DNA of 64,000 bases from a virus: IMG/VR virus record IMGVR_UViG_3300045971_000344, positions 230,945-294,944 of that record; one strand, 5' to 3'. Below, one piece after another: positions 1 to 8,253 of the stretch. A program made the position numbers and the translations under genes. The notes under the pieces are model-generated. The model had not been told where the DNA came from, did not search any database, and saw only the letters and a program-made list of their open reading frames with translations. Position 1 is the stretch's first letter, and every line of letters begins with the position of its first letter.

Positions 1-468
1 GGTCAAGGCCTGGGTGCCCTTTGGGGTGAAGGCATGAATGGTGGTATCGCCTTTGGTAAAAAAGCTCTGAAGAAGATACCTCAGGATCGTGTAGAGAAGG
101 CTATAAAGGCAGTTTTACCTAAGATCGTACCTGCCGCCAAGGAACAAAAGCAAACCTTGATTACTATAATGGAGCAACTACCTGAGATTTATTCTACCGT
201 AAACGGTACAAAGGCCAGCGTAGATGACGTAGGTGAGCCCATTGGTAACTTCATGTTGTTCATTGGTAAGATTTATAAATCCAAACCTGAGATTGACACA
301 ACTCAAGATGGGTGTAAGGTATATACCTACTTCAATGGCCCAAAGTCAGGTCTTCCCAAGCTGTACGTAATTCTGGATAAAAAGACTTTCTTATATGCTC
401 GTATAAAAGACAACACTTACTTGACGCTTGAAACCTTAAAGACAAAACTAGACTCTTATAAGGGGTAG
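1..468 (+). CDS. Unknown protein, 5' end outside window
   Basis: The frame is open from the first base of the window, with a glycine-rich stretch before the first ATG at position 34, so the gene probably starts upstream. The visible part is about 155 residues, basic and helical at first (KKALKKIPQDRVEKAIKAVL), then mixed with a possible beta-rich C-terminal domain (YTYFNGPKSGLPKLYVILD). It stops 6 bases before the next start. I do not recognise a family. If ATG 34 is the true start, the GGGGTGAAGG just before it could serve as ribosome binding site, but the continuous open frame makes a truncated gene the simpler reading. Confidence 0.7.
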   Translation, partial: GQGLGALWGEGMNGGIAFGKKALKKIPQDRVEKAIKAVLPKIVPAAKEQKQTLITIMEQLPEIYSTVNGTKASVDDVGEPIGNFMLFIGKIYKSKPEIDTTQDGCKVYTYFNGPKSGLPKLYVILDKKTFLYARIKDNTYLTLETLKTKLDSYKG

Positions 469-474
469 AGGTCT

Positions 475-1497
475 ATGAGATATGTAGCCATTTCAAGCGG
501 ACTAACGGATGAGATCAGAGGTTTGTTCTCAATAGCCGTTAAGGACGATAAACAACCGGGTGATATAAGGGAATGGGAAGATAGCCTAAAAGCACTTAAG
601 CCTAAGCTATATGAAGCATATAGATCAGCTATTACTAATAAGCTCATAGAGTGGCGTGTAGAGCTCGTACCTTACCATGGATTAGGTAGTCGTAGCTGGA
701 GCGTTAATTCCTACAGAGCTGGTCTTAAAGGTGATGACGCGGCGATCAAGCACCCCGCCCACGTTTTAAGAGAGACGAATTCTAAGACACAGGCCCAGAA
801 GGCAAAAGAAAAAATTGATGAATATAAATACACTAAGGTTTTATCAAGAGAACAGGGCTTCTATAAGCGCCTACGGTATCTGTATAAATTCAATTCCACT
901 AAATTGTCTGATTGGGACCGACAGTTTATTACCTCTTTGGGTAACCAATTGACCGAAGGTAGACCTAGTACATTGAAGCAAAAGCAAATAGCGAGTAAAT
1001 TATTTGAAAAATATAAAGTACCAGAAGGAGCAGAGGCAACTACTATGAGAAAGACTACTATAAGGCATACCAAATCTAATAAGTCCAAGACTACTGCTGT
1101 GGACATGGATACAGAGTACAAAATGCTTAAGGCTCTTAATAAGTTTGCTGGTAAAGACATTAGATTCAAGGACATGATTAAGCTCGAATTTAGGGGTGAA
1201 ACCGACCACATTGAGATTTTTAGTCACCCTTTGAATTTCAATGTCAGTATAAACACAAGCGAATTACTACATAAGTTTAAGGTTCACCCTGGTGCATTCT
1301 TGACCTTTTTGTACTATAACGGGGCTCAAAATAACGATCCTCAGAATTTAAAAGCTTATGTACCATATTCCTTTAGAAGGAAAGGCGTAAAAGCATTCAA
1401 AGGCCCTTCAAAATGGGTACATGATAGCGCTGGTTTTTGGAAGCAGATTCCTCTTAATCCAGAAGATGAGGATTTTGAAAGCATAGAAGTTGAATAA
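475..1497 (+). CDS. Unknown leader protein with a domain shared with 27515-27904
   Basis: 340 residues, starting with the leader MRYVAISSG. The middle is basic and helical. The last third (about residues 210-325) is a distinct domain: an EYKMLKALNKFAGKDIRFKD segment, then an F-R-G-E and IEIFSHPLNF strand pair, then FLTFLYYNGA. The same order of motifs appears in the 129-residue protein at 27515 (EYTILKKLYSILGKELHLKD, IHLFSNVL, FTDFLYFNGA), so the two are paralogous there. The start follows GGGGTAGAGGTCT. No function is recognised. Confidence 0.85.
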   Translation: MRYVAISSGLTDEIRGLFSIAVKDDKQPGDIREWEDSLKALKPKLYEAYRSAITNKLIEWRVELVPYHGLGSRSWSVNSYRAGLKGDDAAIKHPAHVLRETNSKTQAQKAKEKIDEYKYTKVLSREQGFYKRLRYLYKFNSTKLSDWDRQFITSLGNQLTEGRPSTLKQKQIASKLFEKYKVPEGAEATTMRKTTIRHTKSNKSKTTAVDMDTEYKMLKALNKFAGKDIRFKDMIKLEFRGETDHIEIFSHPLNFNVSINTSELLHKFKVHPGAFLTFLYYNGAQNNDPQNLKAYVPYSFRRKGVKAFKGPSKWVHDSAGFWKQIPLNPEDEDFESIEVE

Positions 1498-1525
1498 CTA
1501 ATCTCTTAATGAAGGGAGTGTATAA

Positions 1526-1771
1526 ATGAGAAAGACCCTTGTTGTTAATATCCGCCAAAAAGAACAATCTTATGTAAATGAAATAGAGATAGAAAAGGCT
1601 GTAGAAAAGGCTAGAGAGGCCAAAGATTTTCGTCAAGAACTACTAAAATTAGATAGGATCTTTACGAAAAACCTAAACGAGTCAATTGGTAGTGACCGCT
1701 TTATCTATAAGAAGTATAGAGACAAGGTTAGAGGTCTTATGACGGTCCGTATGCCCGCTGGTTGGGACTGA
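1526..1771 (+). CDS. Small leader protein, unknown function
   Basis: 81 residues, with GAAGGGAG upstream of the ATG. The N-terminus MRKTLVVNIRQ is a variant of the leader family. The rest is charged and predicted helical (EKAVEKAREAKDFRQELLKLDRIF). It ends RMPAGWD. No family is recognised. Its place in the run of leader genes suggests co-expression with them. Confidence 0.8.
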   Translation: MRKTLVVNIRQKEQSYVNEIEIEKAVEKAREAKDFRQELLKLDRIFTKNLNESIGSDRFIYKKYRDKVRGLMTVRMPAGWD

Positions 1772-1804
1772 TCACTAAAAATACAAGCATATCTAAGCAA
1801 ATCG

Positions 1805-1812
1805 TAATTTAT
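1805..1812 (+). promoter_or_regulatory. TAATTTAT motif in intergenic gap
   Basis: TAATTTAT lies 24 bases before the ATG of the 1836 gene, in one of the few real gaps. The same octamer occurs in the gaps at 10358, 22265 and 32891. It could be the -10-like core of a phage promoter, but an AT octamer will also occur by chance. Confidence 0.25.
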
Positions 1813-1835
1813 TTATGATTGAGGAGGTTTGATCT

Positions 1836-2294
1836 ATGCGAAAGATAAGGGTTGCTATTGCATCCGTAAAGAACGAATTATCTTATCAGTGGTACAAAAT
1901 AAAGAGTCGGGTACAGCCCATGGAACTCCGAGGTAAAGAAGTACGACTCAATCAGGGTGATGTTATCGGTTTCCGTCCAGGTTCCAATGGAAAGACCACT
2001 CGCATGGTCCTCAAGGATAGCATCGGGTACGTTATGAGTCCTACCAAAGAACAGGTTGAGTATTTATTGAAGAAATGCGAGCCCTTAATTGGTGGCGCAA
2101 TAGACACAGCCAAGATAGGCTTAGTAACTGAACCTAAGGTTAGCGTTAAAGACAGGCGCATACTTGAAGAACTAAAGGACATGTCTAATATCTTGAAAAG
2201 GTATAAAGACATAACTGACATAAAGATCGAAAATAAACGTTTGCTATTTAGGTACGATAATCGTCCTTACAGTATTATTAGCGACCCTTCTTAA
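1836..2294 (+). CDS. Leader protein, unknown function
   Basis: 152 residues behind a strong GAGGAGG. Leader MRKIRVAIASVKNE. The rest has alternating short strands and helices: a small barrel-like part (EVRLNQGDVIGFRPG, RMVLKDSIGYVMS), a helical middle, and a C-terminal hairpin (DIKIENKRLLFRYDNRPYSI). I recognise no family. It begins a new cluster after a 64-base gap that holds a TAATTTAT motif. Confidence 0.85.
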   Translation: MRKIRVAIASVKNELSYQWYKIKSRVQPMELRGKEVRLNQGDVIGFRPGSNGKTTRMVLKDSIGYVMSPTKEQVEYLLKKCEPLIGGAIDTAKIGLVTEPKVSVKDRRILEELKDMSNILKRYKDITDIKIENKRLLFRYDNRPYSIISDPS

Positions 2295-2305
2295 AGGAGA
2301 AGTGT

Positions 2306-2857
2306 ATGAAGACCATTAGTGTAGAAATAAGTAGCGGAGATAACCAGTTAGTGTCCCAAGCAATACGGATCCTAACTAAGGTTGTTGACGCGGGTTTTAA
2401 GAAGAAAAAGGGTAAGGGCGCTACGGGGAAAAATACTGTACAAAAGGCCATAGAGAAATTCGTTAGAAGTCTTCCTGAAAAGGATCTTCAGGAATTGATA
2501 GAAAGTAAGTACGAAAATACGGAGACCTCTGAAGATAGATTACTCGCTTTGGCTTACAATATGAAGCAGCAGTCTACTAGGATGCCAAAAGAAAAGATAG
2601 CGGAACGGTCGGAACGCCATAAGGCAATGATAACAAAGCGTAAGAACAGAATAAAAGAACTTGAAATGAAGAAAAAGAACAGTACAAACCCAGATACTGT
2701 AAAGCGTATCTCACAGATTGTTACCAAGCATAAAGATCGTATTGACCGCCATAATGAAGCTCTTAAGTATTACAAAATGCTTGGGTCGTTAAAGCCCAAG
2801 ACGCATAAAGACATAGTTAAAAAGAAGACCAATCCAATGGGCCAGTCTACTAAATAA
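2306..2857 (+). CDS. Basic helical leader protein, source of a local duplication
   Basis: 183 residues, start set by AAAGGAGAAGTGT. Leader MKTISVEISSGDN. The protein is very lysine-rich and mostly helical, with coiled-coil-like stretches (KAMITKRKNRIKELEMKKKN). Its last 64 codons are repeated, with one deletion, at 3281-3454, and the last few codons again at 3948-3973. Such a basic protein could bind nucleic acid, but that is inference. No family is recognised. Confidence 0.85.
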   Translation: MKTISVEISSGDNQLVSQAIRILTKVVDAGFKKKKGKGATGKNTVQKAIEKFVRSLPEKDLQELIESKYENTETSEDRLLALAYNMKQQSTRMPKEKIAERSERHKAMITKRKNRIKELEMKKKNSTNPDTVKRISQIVTKHKDRIDRHNEALKYYKMLGSLKPKTHKDIVKKKTNPMGQSTK

Positions 2858-2869
2858 GGATAAATAAAA

Positions 2870-3262
2870 ATGAGAAAAATCAGTGTCCGTATTGTCACAA
2901 CCGCGGCTGGCGCAGGAGAAGCATGGTGGAACAATCAGAGCAAAGAGCAGAAGGCGGCGTACATCAAAGCTCATCCAAATAGTAAGTATGCTAAACAAGC
3001 GGGAGCAGAAAAAGAGACTGTGGTAAACCAACATCCAAAGAAACTTATAACTGATTCTAAACTTAATAAGAAACAAGAAAAAATAAAGGAGCTTAACGTC
3101 CAGTTAAAAAATGAAAAGGAGACGTTAAAAAAGCTTACGAAACAACTACCAAAGTATAGATGGGGCTCATCCGCTAGTTTATGTAGATCAGAAATAGCCG
3201 ATATTAAAGAAAAGATACAAAAGATTGAAAAGCAACTACAAAAATATGAAGATAAAATCTAA
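2870..3262 (+). CDS. Leader plus W-module protein with coiled coil
   Basis: 130 residues. Leader MRKISVRIVTTAAG, then at residues 18-43 the W-module (AWWNNQSKEQKAAYIKAHP followed by NSKYAK), then a lysine-glutamate coiled coil to the end. The same three-part plan occurs in the next real gene (3467). The first two parts also occur, more diverged, in topoisomerase IB (8467) and in the 12777 protein. Function unknown. Start follows AAGGATAAATAAAA. Confidence 0.85.
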   Translation: MRKISVRIVTTAAGAGEAWWNNQSKEQKAAYIKAHPNSKYAKQAGAEKETVVNQHPKKLITDSKLNKKQEKIKELNVQLKNEKETLKKLTKQLPKYRWGSSASLCRSEIADIKEKIQKIEKQLQKYEDKI

Positions 3263-3280
3263 CAAAAAAGAAATAAAGGA

Positions 3281-3454
3281 GAAATGAAAAAGAAAAATAC
3301 GACTAACCCAGATACTGTAAAGCGTATCTCTCAGATCGTGACCAAGCATAATGAGGCACTAAAGTATTACAAAATGCTTGGGTCGTTAAAGCCCAAGACA
3401 CATAAAGACATAGTTAAGAAGAAGACCAACCCTATGGGACAGTCTACTAAGTAA
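3281..3454 (+). pseudogene. Duplicated 3' fragment of the 2306 gene
   Basis: This stretch repeats the last 64 codons of the 2306 gene at high identity, but 21 bases are missing (encoding KDRIDRH in the original). The deletion lies between two short CATAA repeats, as slippage or recombination would give. An ATG at 3284 opens a 56-codon frame, but the GGAG before it is only 2 bases away, so translation is doubtful. I read it as the edge of a tandem duplication that created the 2870/3467 gene pair. Confidence 0.75.
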
Positions 3455-3466
3455 AAGGGAGATGTT

Positions 3467-3952
3467 ATGAGAAGAATAATTGTAAAGATTGTAACAACTG
3501 CTTCTGGGGATGACTGGTGGAATAGTCAGAGCAAAGAGCAGAAAGCGGCTTACATAAAAGCCCATCCTAGAAGTAAGTACGCTAAACAAGCTGGTTCGGC
3601 TGCACCTAAAGCCACTAAAACAAAGACCGAAAAGGTAGAATCACTAAAAAATAAATTGGTAGTACATCATAAGCCATCAAAAAATTTAACGAAAGAGCAA
3701 ATTGAAGATAATAAAAGGTATAATAAGTTTAAAGATAAAGAGAATCTTAAAAAAGCGAAGCTTTTAGCTGAAGGTGCTGAAGAAAAAATTAAAGCCCTTA
3801 AGGCTAAACTTAAAAAAGAAAATGACGCTAGCATAAAAACGCGCATCCAAAAACAAATACAAAAGTTAGAGTCAGCTGTTCGTATAACGGCTATGTACTC
3901 TAGAGAAAAGGTTGACGGTTACTATAATTCAGACCGACATTATCAAAGTTAA
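3467..3952 (+). CDS. Leader plus W-module protein, paralogue of 2870
   Basis: 161 residues. Leader MRRIIVKIVTTASG, W-module at residues 15-41 (DDWWNSQSKEQKAAYIKAHP then RSKYAK), then a long lysine-rich coiled coil (KEKIKALKAKLKKE-like). It is a tandem-duplicate partner of the 2870 gene; the linker after the module has diverged. Start follows AAAAGGGAGATGTT. No enzyme domain is visible, so the W-module and coiled coil are probably binding or structural parts. Confidence 0.85.
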   Translation: MRRIIVKIVTTASGDDWWNSQSKEQKAAYIKAHPRSKYAKQAGSAAPKATKTKTEKVESLKNKLVVHHKPSKNLTKEQIEDNKRYNKFKDKENLKKAKLLAEGAEEKIKALKAKLKKENDASIKTRIQKQIQKLESAVRITAMYSREKVDGYYNSDRHYQS

Positions 3953-3973
3953 GAAGAAGACCAACCCTATGGG
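3948..3973 (+). repeat. Third remnant of the duplicated 3' end
   Basis: These 26 bases are identical to 3413-3438, the 3' end of the duplicated fragment, and sit directly after the 3467 gene. They mark the other edge of the tandem duplication. No gene can be read from them. Confidence 0.8.
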
Positions 3974-4006
3974 TAATAAACCCTAATACAAAAAAAGGAG
4001 AAGTGT

Positions 4007-5197
4007 ATGAAGAAGATTAGCGTACGTATCAGCAGCATGAACAAGGCAACTGCAGCAAGAACTCGTATGAACTTTGAGAGCGAAGGTGATGAAGGCATGA
4101 GCTTCAGGGCGGCCAAGGGCGTCAATGATGAGCTGAACGTAGTTGAAGGCGATGTTATTTTTGATAGTGAGAACGGAATTAAATTCAAGCCTTCTCGGGC
4201 ATTCCGAAAAGAAGTACCTATGAAGACAGGTAATACGATTAAGGTAGAAAAGGATGCAGAAGGTGAGCTTACCTTTGAGTTCGAAGGTAATGATATTAAA
4301 TTTAAGCCTTCTCGCGCTCTTAAGAACAGCGTAATCCTTAAGAATAACAGTAAGATCAAAGTAGCAAAAGACAATCACGGCGATATCATCTTTGAAGGCA
4401 TTGACGGACTTGGATTCAAACCATCTAGCAAGATGAAGCGTATGCTCACAGCCTCGTCTGACTATACAGAGATTTCATCTGATAGTGGTGATGCATGGTG
4501 GGCGAAACAAAGCAAAGAGCAGAAAGCGGCTTATATAAAAGCCCACCCTAGAAGTAAGTACGCTAAACAATCAGGTGGACAAACTGCTCCAGCTAAAGAA
4601 AAGACAGGCGGGTCTAAGTCAACTAGCGCTCCAGAGCATTGGTTTAAGAATAAAGAAAAGCCTGGCACTAAAGAATATGACGATGCTATAATAGACGCTC
4701 TAAAGCAAAATAGTAAAGGATCTACATATGTAAATAAGAATGATAAACCTCTCTTTCTTAAGATAAAGAATCCTTCAGAAAGAGTACAAATGGAGGCAGT
4801 AAGAATTCAACCTTCTGTTTATGAGGCTATAAAAAATCCTAGTGAAAAAGTTTCTCTCTCTTACCTTAAATCTTTCCCTAGGGGAATAATGGATATAAAA
4901 AATCCTAGTGAAACTATGCTTAAAGTAGTTGAAAAGAAGGATCCCTTTTGGATAAAAGAACTGGAAAAGAAGAACGGTTCATCTAAAACAACCGTAGGTC
5001 CTAAAGATACTAACGGGCCTAAAGTAAAGGCTTTGAAAGAAAAGATTTCGGAGCTTACTGAAAAAATGAATAAGTGGAAAGAAAAATATAGGGCGTCTAA
5101 ATCAGCTACGGATAAGATAGTAGCAAAGACACACTATAAATCTACTAAAGCTGAACTGACTAAGGTTAATCGCGAGATCAGGAAGCTTTCTAAGTAA
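4007..5197 (+). CDS. Mosaic leader protein: 38-residue repeats, W-module, helical repeats, coiled coil
   Basis: 396 residues made of modules. Leader MKKISVRISS. Three repeats of about 38 residues centred on IKFKPSRAF, IKFKPSRAL and LGFKPSSKM (near residues 58, 97 and 135). Then the W-module at 161-188 (GDAWWAKQSKEQ then RSKYAKQ), preceded by a serine-rich stretch resembling the end of a leader. Then helical repeats of about 22 residues with the signature IKNPSE (three copies), and a C-terminal coiled coil. It looks like a fusion of a repeat protein with a 2870/3467-type protein. Function unknown. Confidence 0.85.
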   Translation: MKKISVRISSMNKATAARTRMNFESEGDEGMSFRAAKGVNDELNVVEGDVIFDSENGIKFKPSRAFRKEVPMKTGNTIKVEKDAEGELTFEFEGNDIKFKPSRALKNSVILKNNSKIKVAKDNHGDIIFEGIDGLGFKPSSKMKRMLTASSDYTEISSDSGDAWWAKQSKEQKAAYIKAHPRSKYAKQSGGQTAPAKEKTGGSKSTSAPEHWFKNKEKPGTKEYDDAIIDALKQNSKGSTYVNKNDKPLFLKIKNPSERVQMEAVRIQPSVYEAIKNPSEKVSLSYLKSFPRGIMDIKNPSETMLKVVEKKDPFWIKELEKKNGSSKTTVGPKDTNGPKVKALKEKISELTEKMNKWKEKYRASKSATDKIVAKTHYKSTKAELTKVNREIRKLSK

Positions 5198-5211
5198 AGG
5201 ACTAATTAACC

Positions 5212-6411
5212 ATGGCTATCAGAATATGGGAATATGGGTCATCCCCAGAAGCAGTAAATCAGAGTACGACTAATGTCCAGATTGTGGTTGGAAACCCTAT
5301 TTCCTGTTCTGAGCAATTTTTGTCTACCGAGACGGGGGTTCCTTTGGAGCCCCTTTCTGGGTATCCTATTGTCCAAGTATTAGAGGGAGTTGACCTCATT
5401 ACATCCACAATAGGTTATAGAAACAATAACGCTCTGCCCGGGGAGTGGACCGCGGATCTAACAATCCCGCCCACAATAGAATTCAATTCTGGTAAAGAGA
5501 AGATACTTACCTTATCTTGGATATTTAAGTCCCTTGAAGGAACGGAAAAGTCCAATCAGTATATAACCGTTGTACCCAAAGACGATGTCTACTCTGAGGA
5601 CTACAAAGAGATTGTTTTACTTGGACCAGTACAGGACTTGAAGGTTACTGTCCCTTACATAATAAACGTTCTGGCAGGTGACATTGCAGAATATACGTTA
5701 TACGATGAAAACTCCCCTATCTCTTCAGGGAAAGCCGCAGACTCGGCTATAAATGGTCCTCACAGCGTTCTGTCTTTTACTGTAATCAGCCCCTTGTTTG
5801 TTCCACGACTTCGTCCATATAATCTTGTTATTACCTTGCGCTTTAACACCGCTGTCCGTCAGTTGTTTTCCAACGTATATCAGATTAATCCTACCATACT
5901 TAGTGCGATGCAGGCTCTAGAACTATCCATAAATAAGGCAAATCAAATTGAGACAATTAGAGGACTCCAGTTCCGTGAGGTAGACCTTTTACAAGGATTA
6001 ACCCGGGGACTCGACTACTTCAATAACGTACCGCCTACCCTAACGAGTTTCACCGGCGTCTGCATGACAGGCGGTATAAGAGAGGGCTGGCTCGTCTGCG
6101 CGTCAATCCGGTCCCTTAGAGCACAGCTACAGTCGGAGGGGATGTTCCAATTTGATTTTTCTGGACAAAATATTAGTCTTAATGTTGACCGTCAGCAGGC
6201 AATAGAGAGTGCTTGTGGTCATTATGAATCATTAGTCGATACTATGGTCAGGCCCTTGAAGATCATACTGGGTAAAAAGGGCGTAGTAAACGGTGATGGC
6301 TCATTAGGTGATAAATTGGCATTGATGTCTTCAATGGGTCTGACCAGACTGAGTAATAATGCTATAACTCGTTCTAAGTTAGGCAATCCATTATACCCTA
6401 GGACATGGTGA
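5212..6411 (+). CDS. Putative virion structural protein
   Basis: 399 residues, no leader, beta-rich first half with immunoglobulin-like strand patterns (EWTADLTIPP, ILTLSWIFKS) and a mixed second half (about 220-399) with helices around AMQALELSINKANQIETIRG. I do not recognise the family with certainty. The size, composition and position beside other late genes suggest a virion (tail or neck) component. Start ATG follows AAAGGA at 11 bases. Confidence 0.7.
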   Translation: MAIRIWEYGSSPEAVNQSTTNVQIVVGNPISCSEQFLSTETGVPLEPLSGYPIVQVLEGVDLITSTIGYRNNNALPGEWTADLTIPPTIEFNSGKEKILTLSWIFKSLEGTEKSNQYITVVPKDDVYSEDYKEIVLLGPVQDLKVTVPYIINVLAGDIAEYTLYDENSPISSGKAADSAINGPHSVLSFTVISPLFVPRLRPYNLVITLRFNTAVRQLFSNVYQINPTILSAMQALELSINKANQIETIRGLQFREVDLLQGLTRGLDYFNNVPPTLTSFTGVCMTGGIREGWLVCASIRSLRAQLQSEGMFQFDFSGQNISLNVDRQQAIESACGHYESLVDTMVRPLKIILGKKGVVNGDGSLGDKLALMSSMGLTRLSNNAITRSKLGNPLYPRTW

Positions 6412-6415
6412 TAAT

Positions 6416-6652
6416 ATTAGATACACAACTATTGCTAAAACAACTAAGCGTGGTAATTTAGATTACGACCCTGAAGATATCCCTGAGTATAAGAAGGGTG
6501 CGGTCAAAGCAAAGGCCGATGGTATGTTTGTTATGTTTTATGATAAAAAGGGAAATGAACTGGGTAGAAAGAAAATAGGAAACGCTAATCAAGCACAAGA
6601 ATGCGCGGAATCAAATAATGTATTCTATAAGAAATATGGAGTTATGCTATGA
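6416..6652 (+). CDS. Small leader protein with a probable ATT start codon
   Basis: A coding-like frame of 78 codons runs between the 5212 gene and the 6649 gene and ends in an ATGA overlap with the latter. It has no ATG, GTG or TTG near its 5' end. Read from the ATT at 6416 it begins (M)RYTTIAKTTKRGNLD, which matches the leader form of its neighbour (MRYVTLSV). A GGTGA lies 4 bases upstream of the ATT. The rest (KADGMFVMFYDKKGNELGRK) reads as a small beta hairpin domain. Either ATT initiates here, as it does in infC, or the start codon has mutated and the gene is dying. Internal ATGs at 6521 or 6530 would remove the leader. Confidence 0.55.
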   Translation: MRYTTIAKTTKRGNLDYDPEDIPEYKKGAVKAKADGMFVMFYDKKGNELGRKKIGNANQAQECAESNNVFYKKYGVML

Positions 6653-7083
6653 GGTACGTTACCCTATCTGTATCTACTAATCCAAATAGACCTAAATTTG
6701 GGACCTGTATTACTAAAGGTAAATTATGTCTATGCTTTGAAAATGCTCGTTTAGAGTATTGGGCCCAAAAGGCTAAGGGTAATGATTGCAAGTACATAGT
6801 TGGACTTGTTTATGGTGTTCCAAAAGAATTTGAGAAGGAAAAACAAGATAGTAAACCCAGTGGTCTTTCTCACGCATGGGTAGAACTTGAAGATAATACA
6901 ATAGTGGACCCCACACCCTATGCAATAGGTAAGTGGGTTCAAAGTAGAGAAATAGAAAATAATACTGCTCCAAAAGAGTATGCACTTAAGTATTGGAGTA
7001 AAAAGCATCCTTTAGAATACAAGATAAATAAGGAAATAAAAGAATCAAAATTAAGGGCGGTACTAAAATACTTTCCTCTATAG
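6649..7083 (+). CDS. Papain/transglutaminase-fold-like leader protein
   Basis: 144 residues. Leader MRYVTLSVST. It has the ordered motifs of a Cys-His-Asp hydrolase fold: CFENA near residue 30, GLVYG, then SHAWVELEDNTIVDPTPYA with His and Asp. Phage and plasmid papain-like proteins with C-x-NA, HAW and VDPT motifs share this layout. I infer a thiol hydrolase or a related substrate-binding protein; the exact substrate is unknown. The ATG overlaps the stop of the preceding gene (ATGA), so translation is coupled. Confidence 0.75.
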   Translation: MRYVTLSVSTNPNRPKFGTCITKGKLCLCFENARLEYWAQKAKGNDCKYIVGLVYGVPKEFEKEKQDSKPSGLSHAWVELEDNTIVDPTPYAIGKWVQSREIENNTAPKEYALKYWSKKHPLEYKINKEIKESKLRAVLKYFPL

Positions 7084-7096
7084 ACAGGAATAAATT

Positions 7097-7369
7097 ATGC
7101 AAGTAGATACTGAGAAAATGGTTCCCACCCAAATGAAGTCCAAGCTTAAGAAGAAGGGCTATTGGATCGTATCTTGTGAGTCCGCGGGTGGTGGTAACCG
7201 TGCCCACAGCTATTGGTTCGTCTATTGGAATGACCTAGACGACTCGGTCCACGTACAGACCGATGGTACCTTAGGTGGGGCGAGTAAGTCCTATAATAAG
7301 CAAAAGGCAATGGAAATCGCCATAACAAAAAGATATAAAGAACTTTATACGAAAGGACAATTGCTATGA
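7097..7369 (+). CDS. Unknown 90-residue protein
   Basis: Ninety residues: a short basic helix (QMKSKLKKKGYW), a beta-rich centre with several Trp and Tyr (AHSYWFVYWNDLDDSVHV) and a C-terminal helix. No leader and no recognised family. ATG follows AGGAATAAATT. Its stop overlaps the start of the next gene (ATGA at 7366). Confidence 0.75.
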   Translation: MQVDTEKMVPTQMKSKLKKKGYWIVSCESAGGGNRAHSYWFVYWNDLDDSVHVQTDGTLGGASKSYNKQKAMEIAITKRYKELYTKGQLL

Positions 7370-7854
7370 AAAAGATAACGGTTAGAATCACCACCGCAAA
7401 GACCGATGAGCCTGTAGTAGAAAATCAATTTGCAGAGATCGTAAAAGAGATGCGGCAAATGCCTGCAGTTAAGAACAAAGAAGCCGTGTTGAAGAAGCGT
7501 AAAAACTGTATTCACCTGGAATATAAGGGCGCTAATTACTATATCGTACGCCATATCCATGAATTGAAGAAACTTAGAGAAGAGTCTTCTGAAACTCCAG
7601 GGGACTTAGACTTTATGGATTCTTATGGCTTTAAATACTATGGGTTAACTGAAGGTAACCACGTATTTTCTTATTCTAAATTCGTGCCATCTAAAGGTAT
7701 AACTTTTAGTTGTTCCGTTCGAGTAGCTAAAGATGGAACTTGGAGTGGTGGTGGGTCTGATGCTAAATTTCCTAAAAACAGAGGGTCTAACCTTTCTCAG
7801 TTAAAGACTTACGCTAATTCAGTTAAAAAGAAAATGAATTCCTTAGGTTCTTAA
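7366..7854 (+). CDS. Leader protein, unknown function
   Basis: 162 residues. Leader MKKITVRITTAKTDE. Then a helical part (FAEIVKEMRQMPA), a strand pair around HLEYKGANYYIVRHI, and a beta-rich glycine-containing C-terminal half ending in a short lysine-rich helix. No family is recognised. It starts inside the stop of the 7097 gene and ends 27 bases before the HAD gene. Confidence 0.85.
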   Translation: MKKITVRITTAKTDEPVVENQFAEIVKEMRQMPAVKNKEAVLKKRKNCIHLEYKGANYYIVRHIHELKKLREESSETPGDLDFMDSYGFKYYGLTEGNHVFSYSKFVPSKGITFSCSVRVAKDGTWSGGGSDAKFPKNRGSNLSQLKTYANSVKKKMNSLGS

Positions 7855-7881
7855 ATAAAAGAAATTGAAGGAGCAATAGTA

Positions 7882-8253
7882 ATGGCAACAATTTGTGTTG
7901 ACTTTGATGGAACTGTAGTTACCCATGACTACCCAAGAGTAGGTAAAGATATAGGAGCGGTTCCTGTACTAAAAAGATTAGTCGAAGACGGGCATAGACT
8001 AATCTTATGGACAATGAGAGACAAAGCTGAGTTACAAGATGCAGTCAATTGGTTTTTTCAGAATAATATACCTCTTTGGGGTGTGAATGAGAACCCAGAA
8101 CAACATACTTGGACGGACAGTCCAAAGGCTTATGGCCAACATTATATAGACGATTGTGCGGTTGGCACTCCCTTAATTCATGGTGTACACAGTAGACCTT
8201 ATATTGATTGGGCACGTATGGAGCAATTATTGTTGGAGATGGGGGTACTATGA
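7882..8253 (+). CDS. HAD-superfamily hydrolase
   Basis: 123 residues. Motif I DFDGTV (D7 nucleophile, D9), motif II at ILWTMR, and a late acidic YIDDCAVG. This is a minimal HAD fold with no large cap, as in small phage and Bacteroides BT0820-like phosphatases. It probably removes a phosphate from a small molecule or nucleotide; the substrate is not visible. It has no leader. Start follows GAAGGAGCAATAGTA, and its stop overlaps the next ATG (ATGA). Confidence 0.88.
   Translation: MATICVDFDGTVVTHDYPRVGKDIGAVPVLKRLVEDGHRLILWTMRDKAELQDAVNWFFQNNIPLWGVNENPEQHTWTDSPKAYGQHYIDDCAVGTPLIHGVHSRPYIDWARMEQLLLEMGVL

Noticed and set aside
3967-4378. Two overlapping minus-strand frames of 135 and 131 codons
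   Set aside because: Antisense to the repeat region of the 4007 gene; the open frames follow from its repeats.
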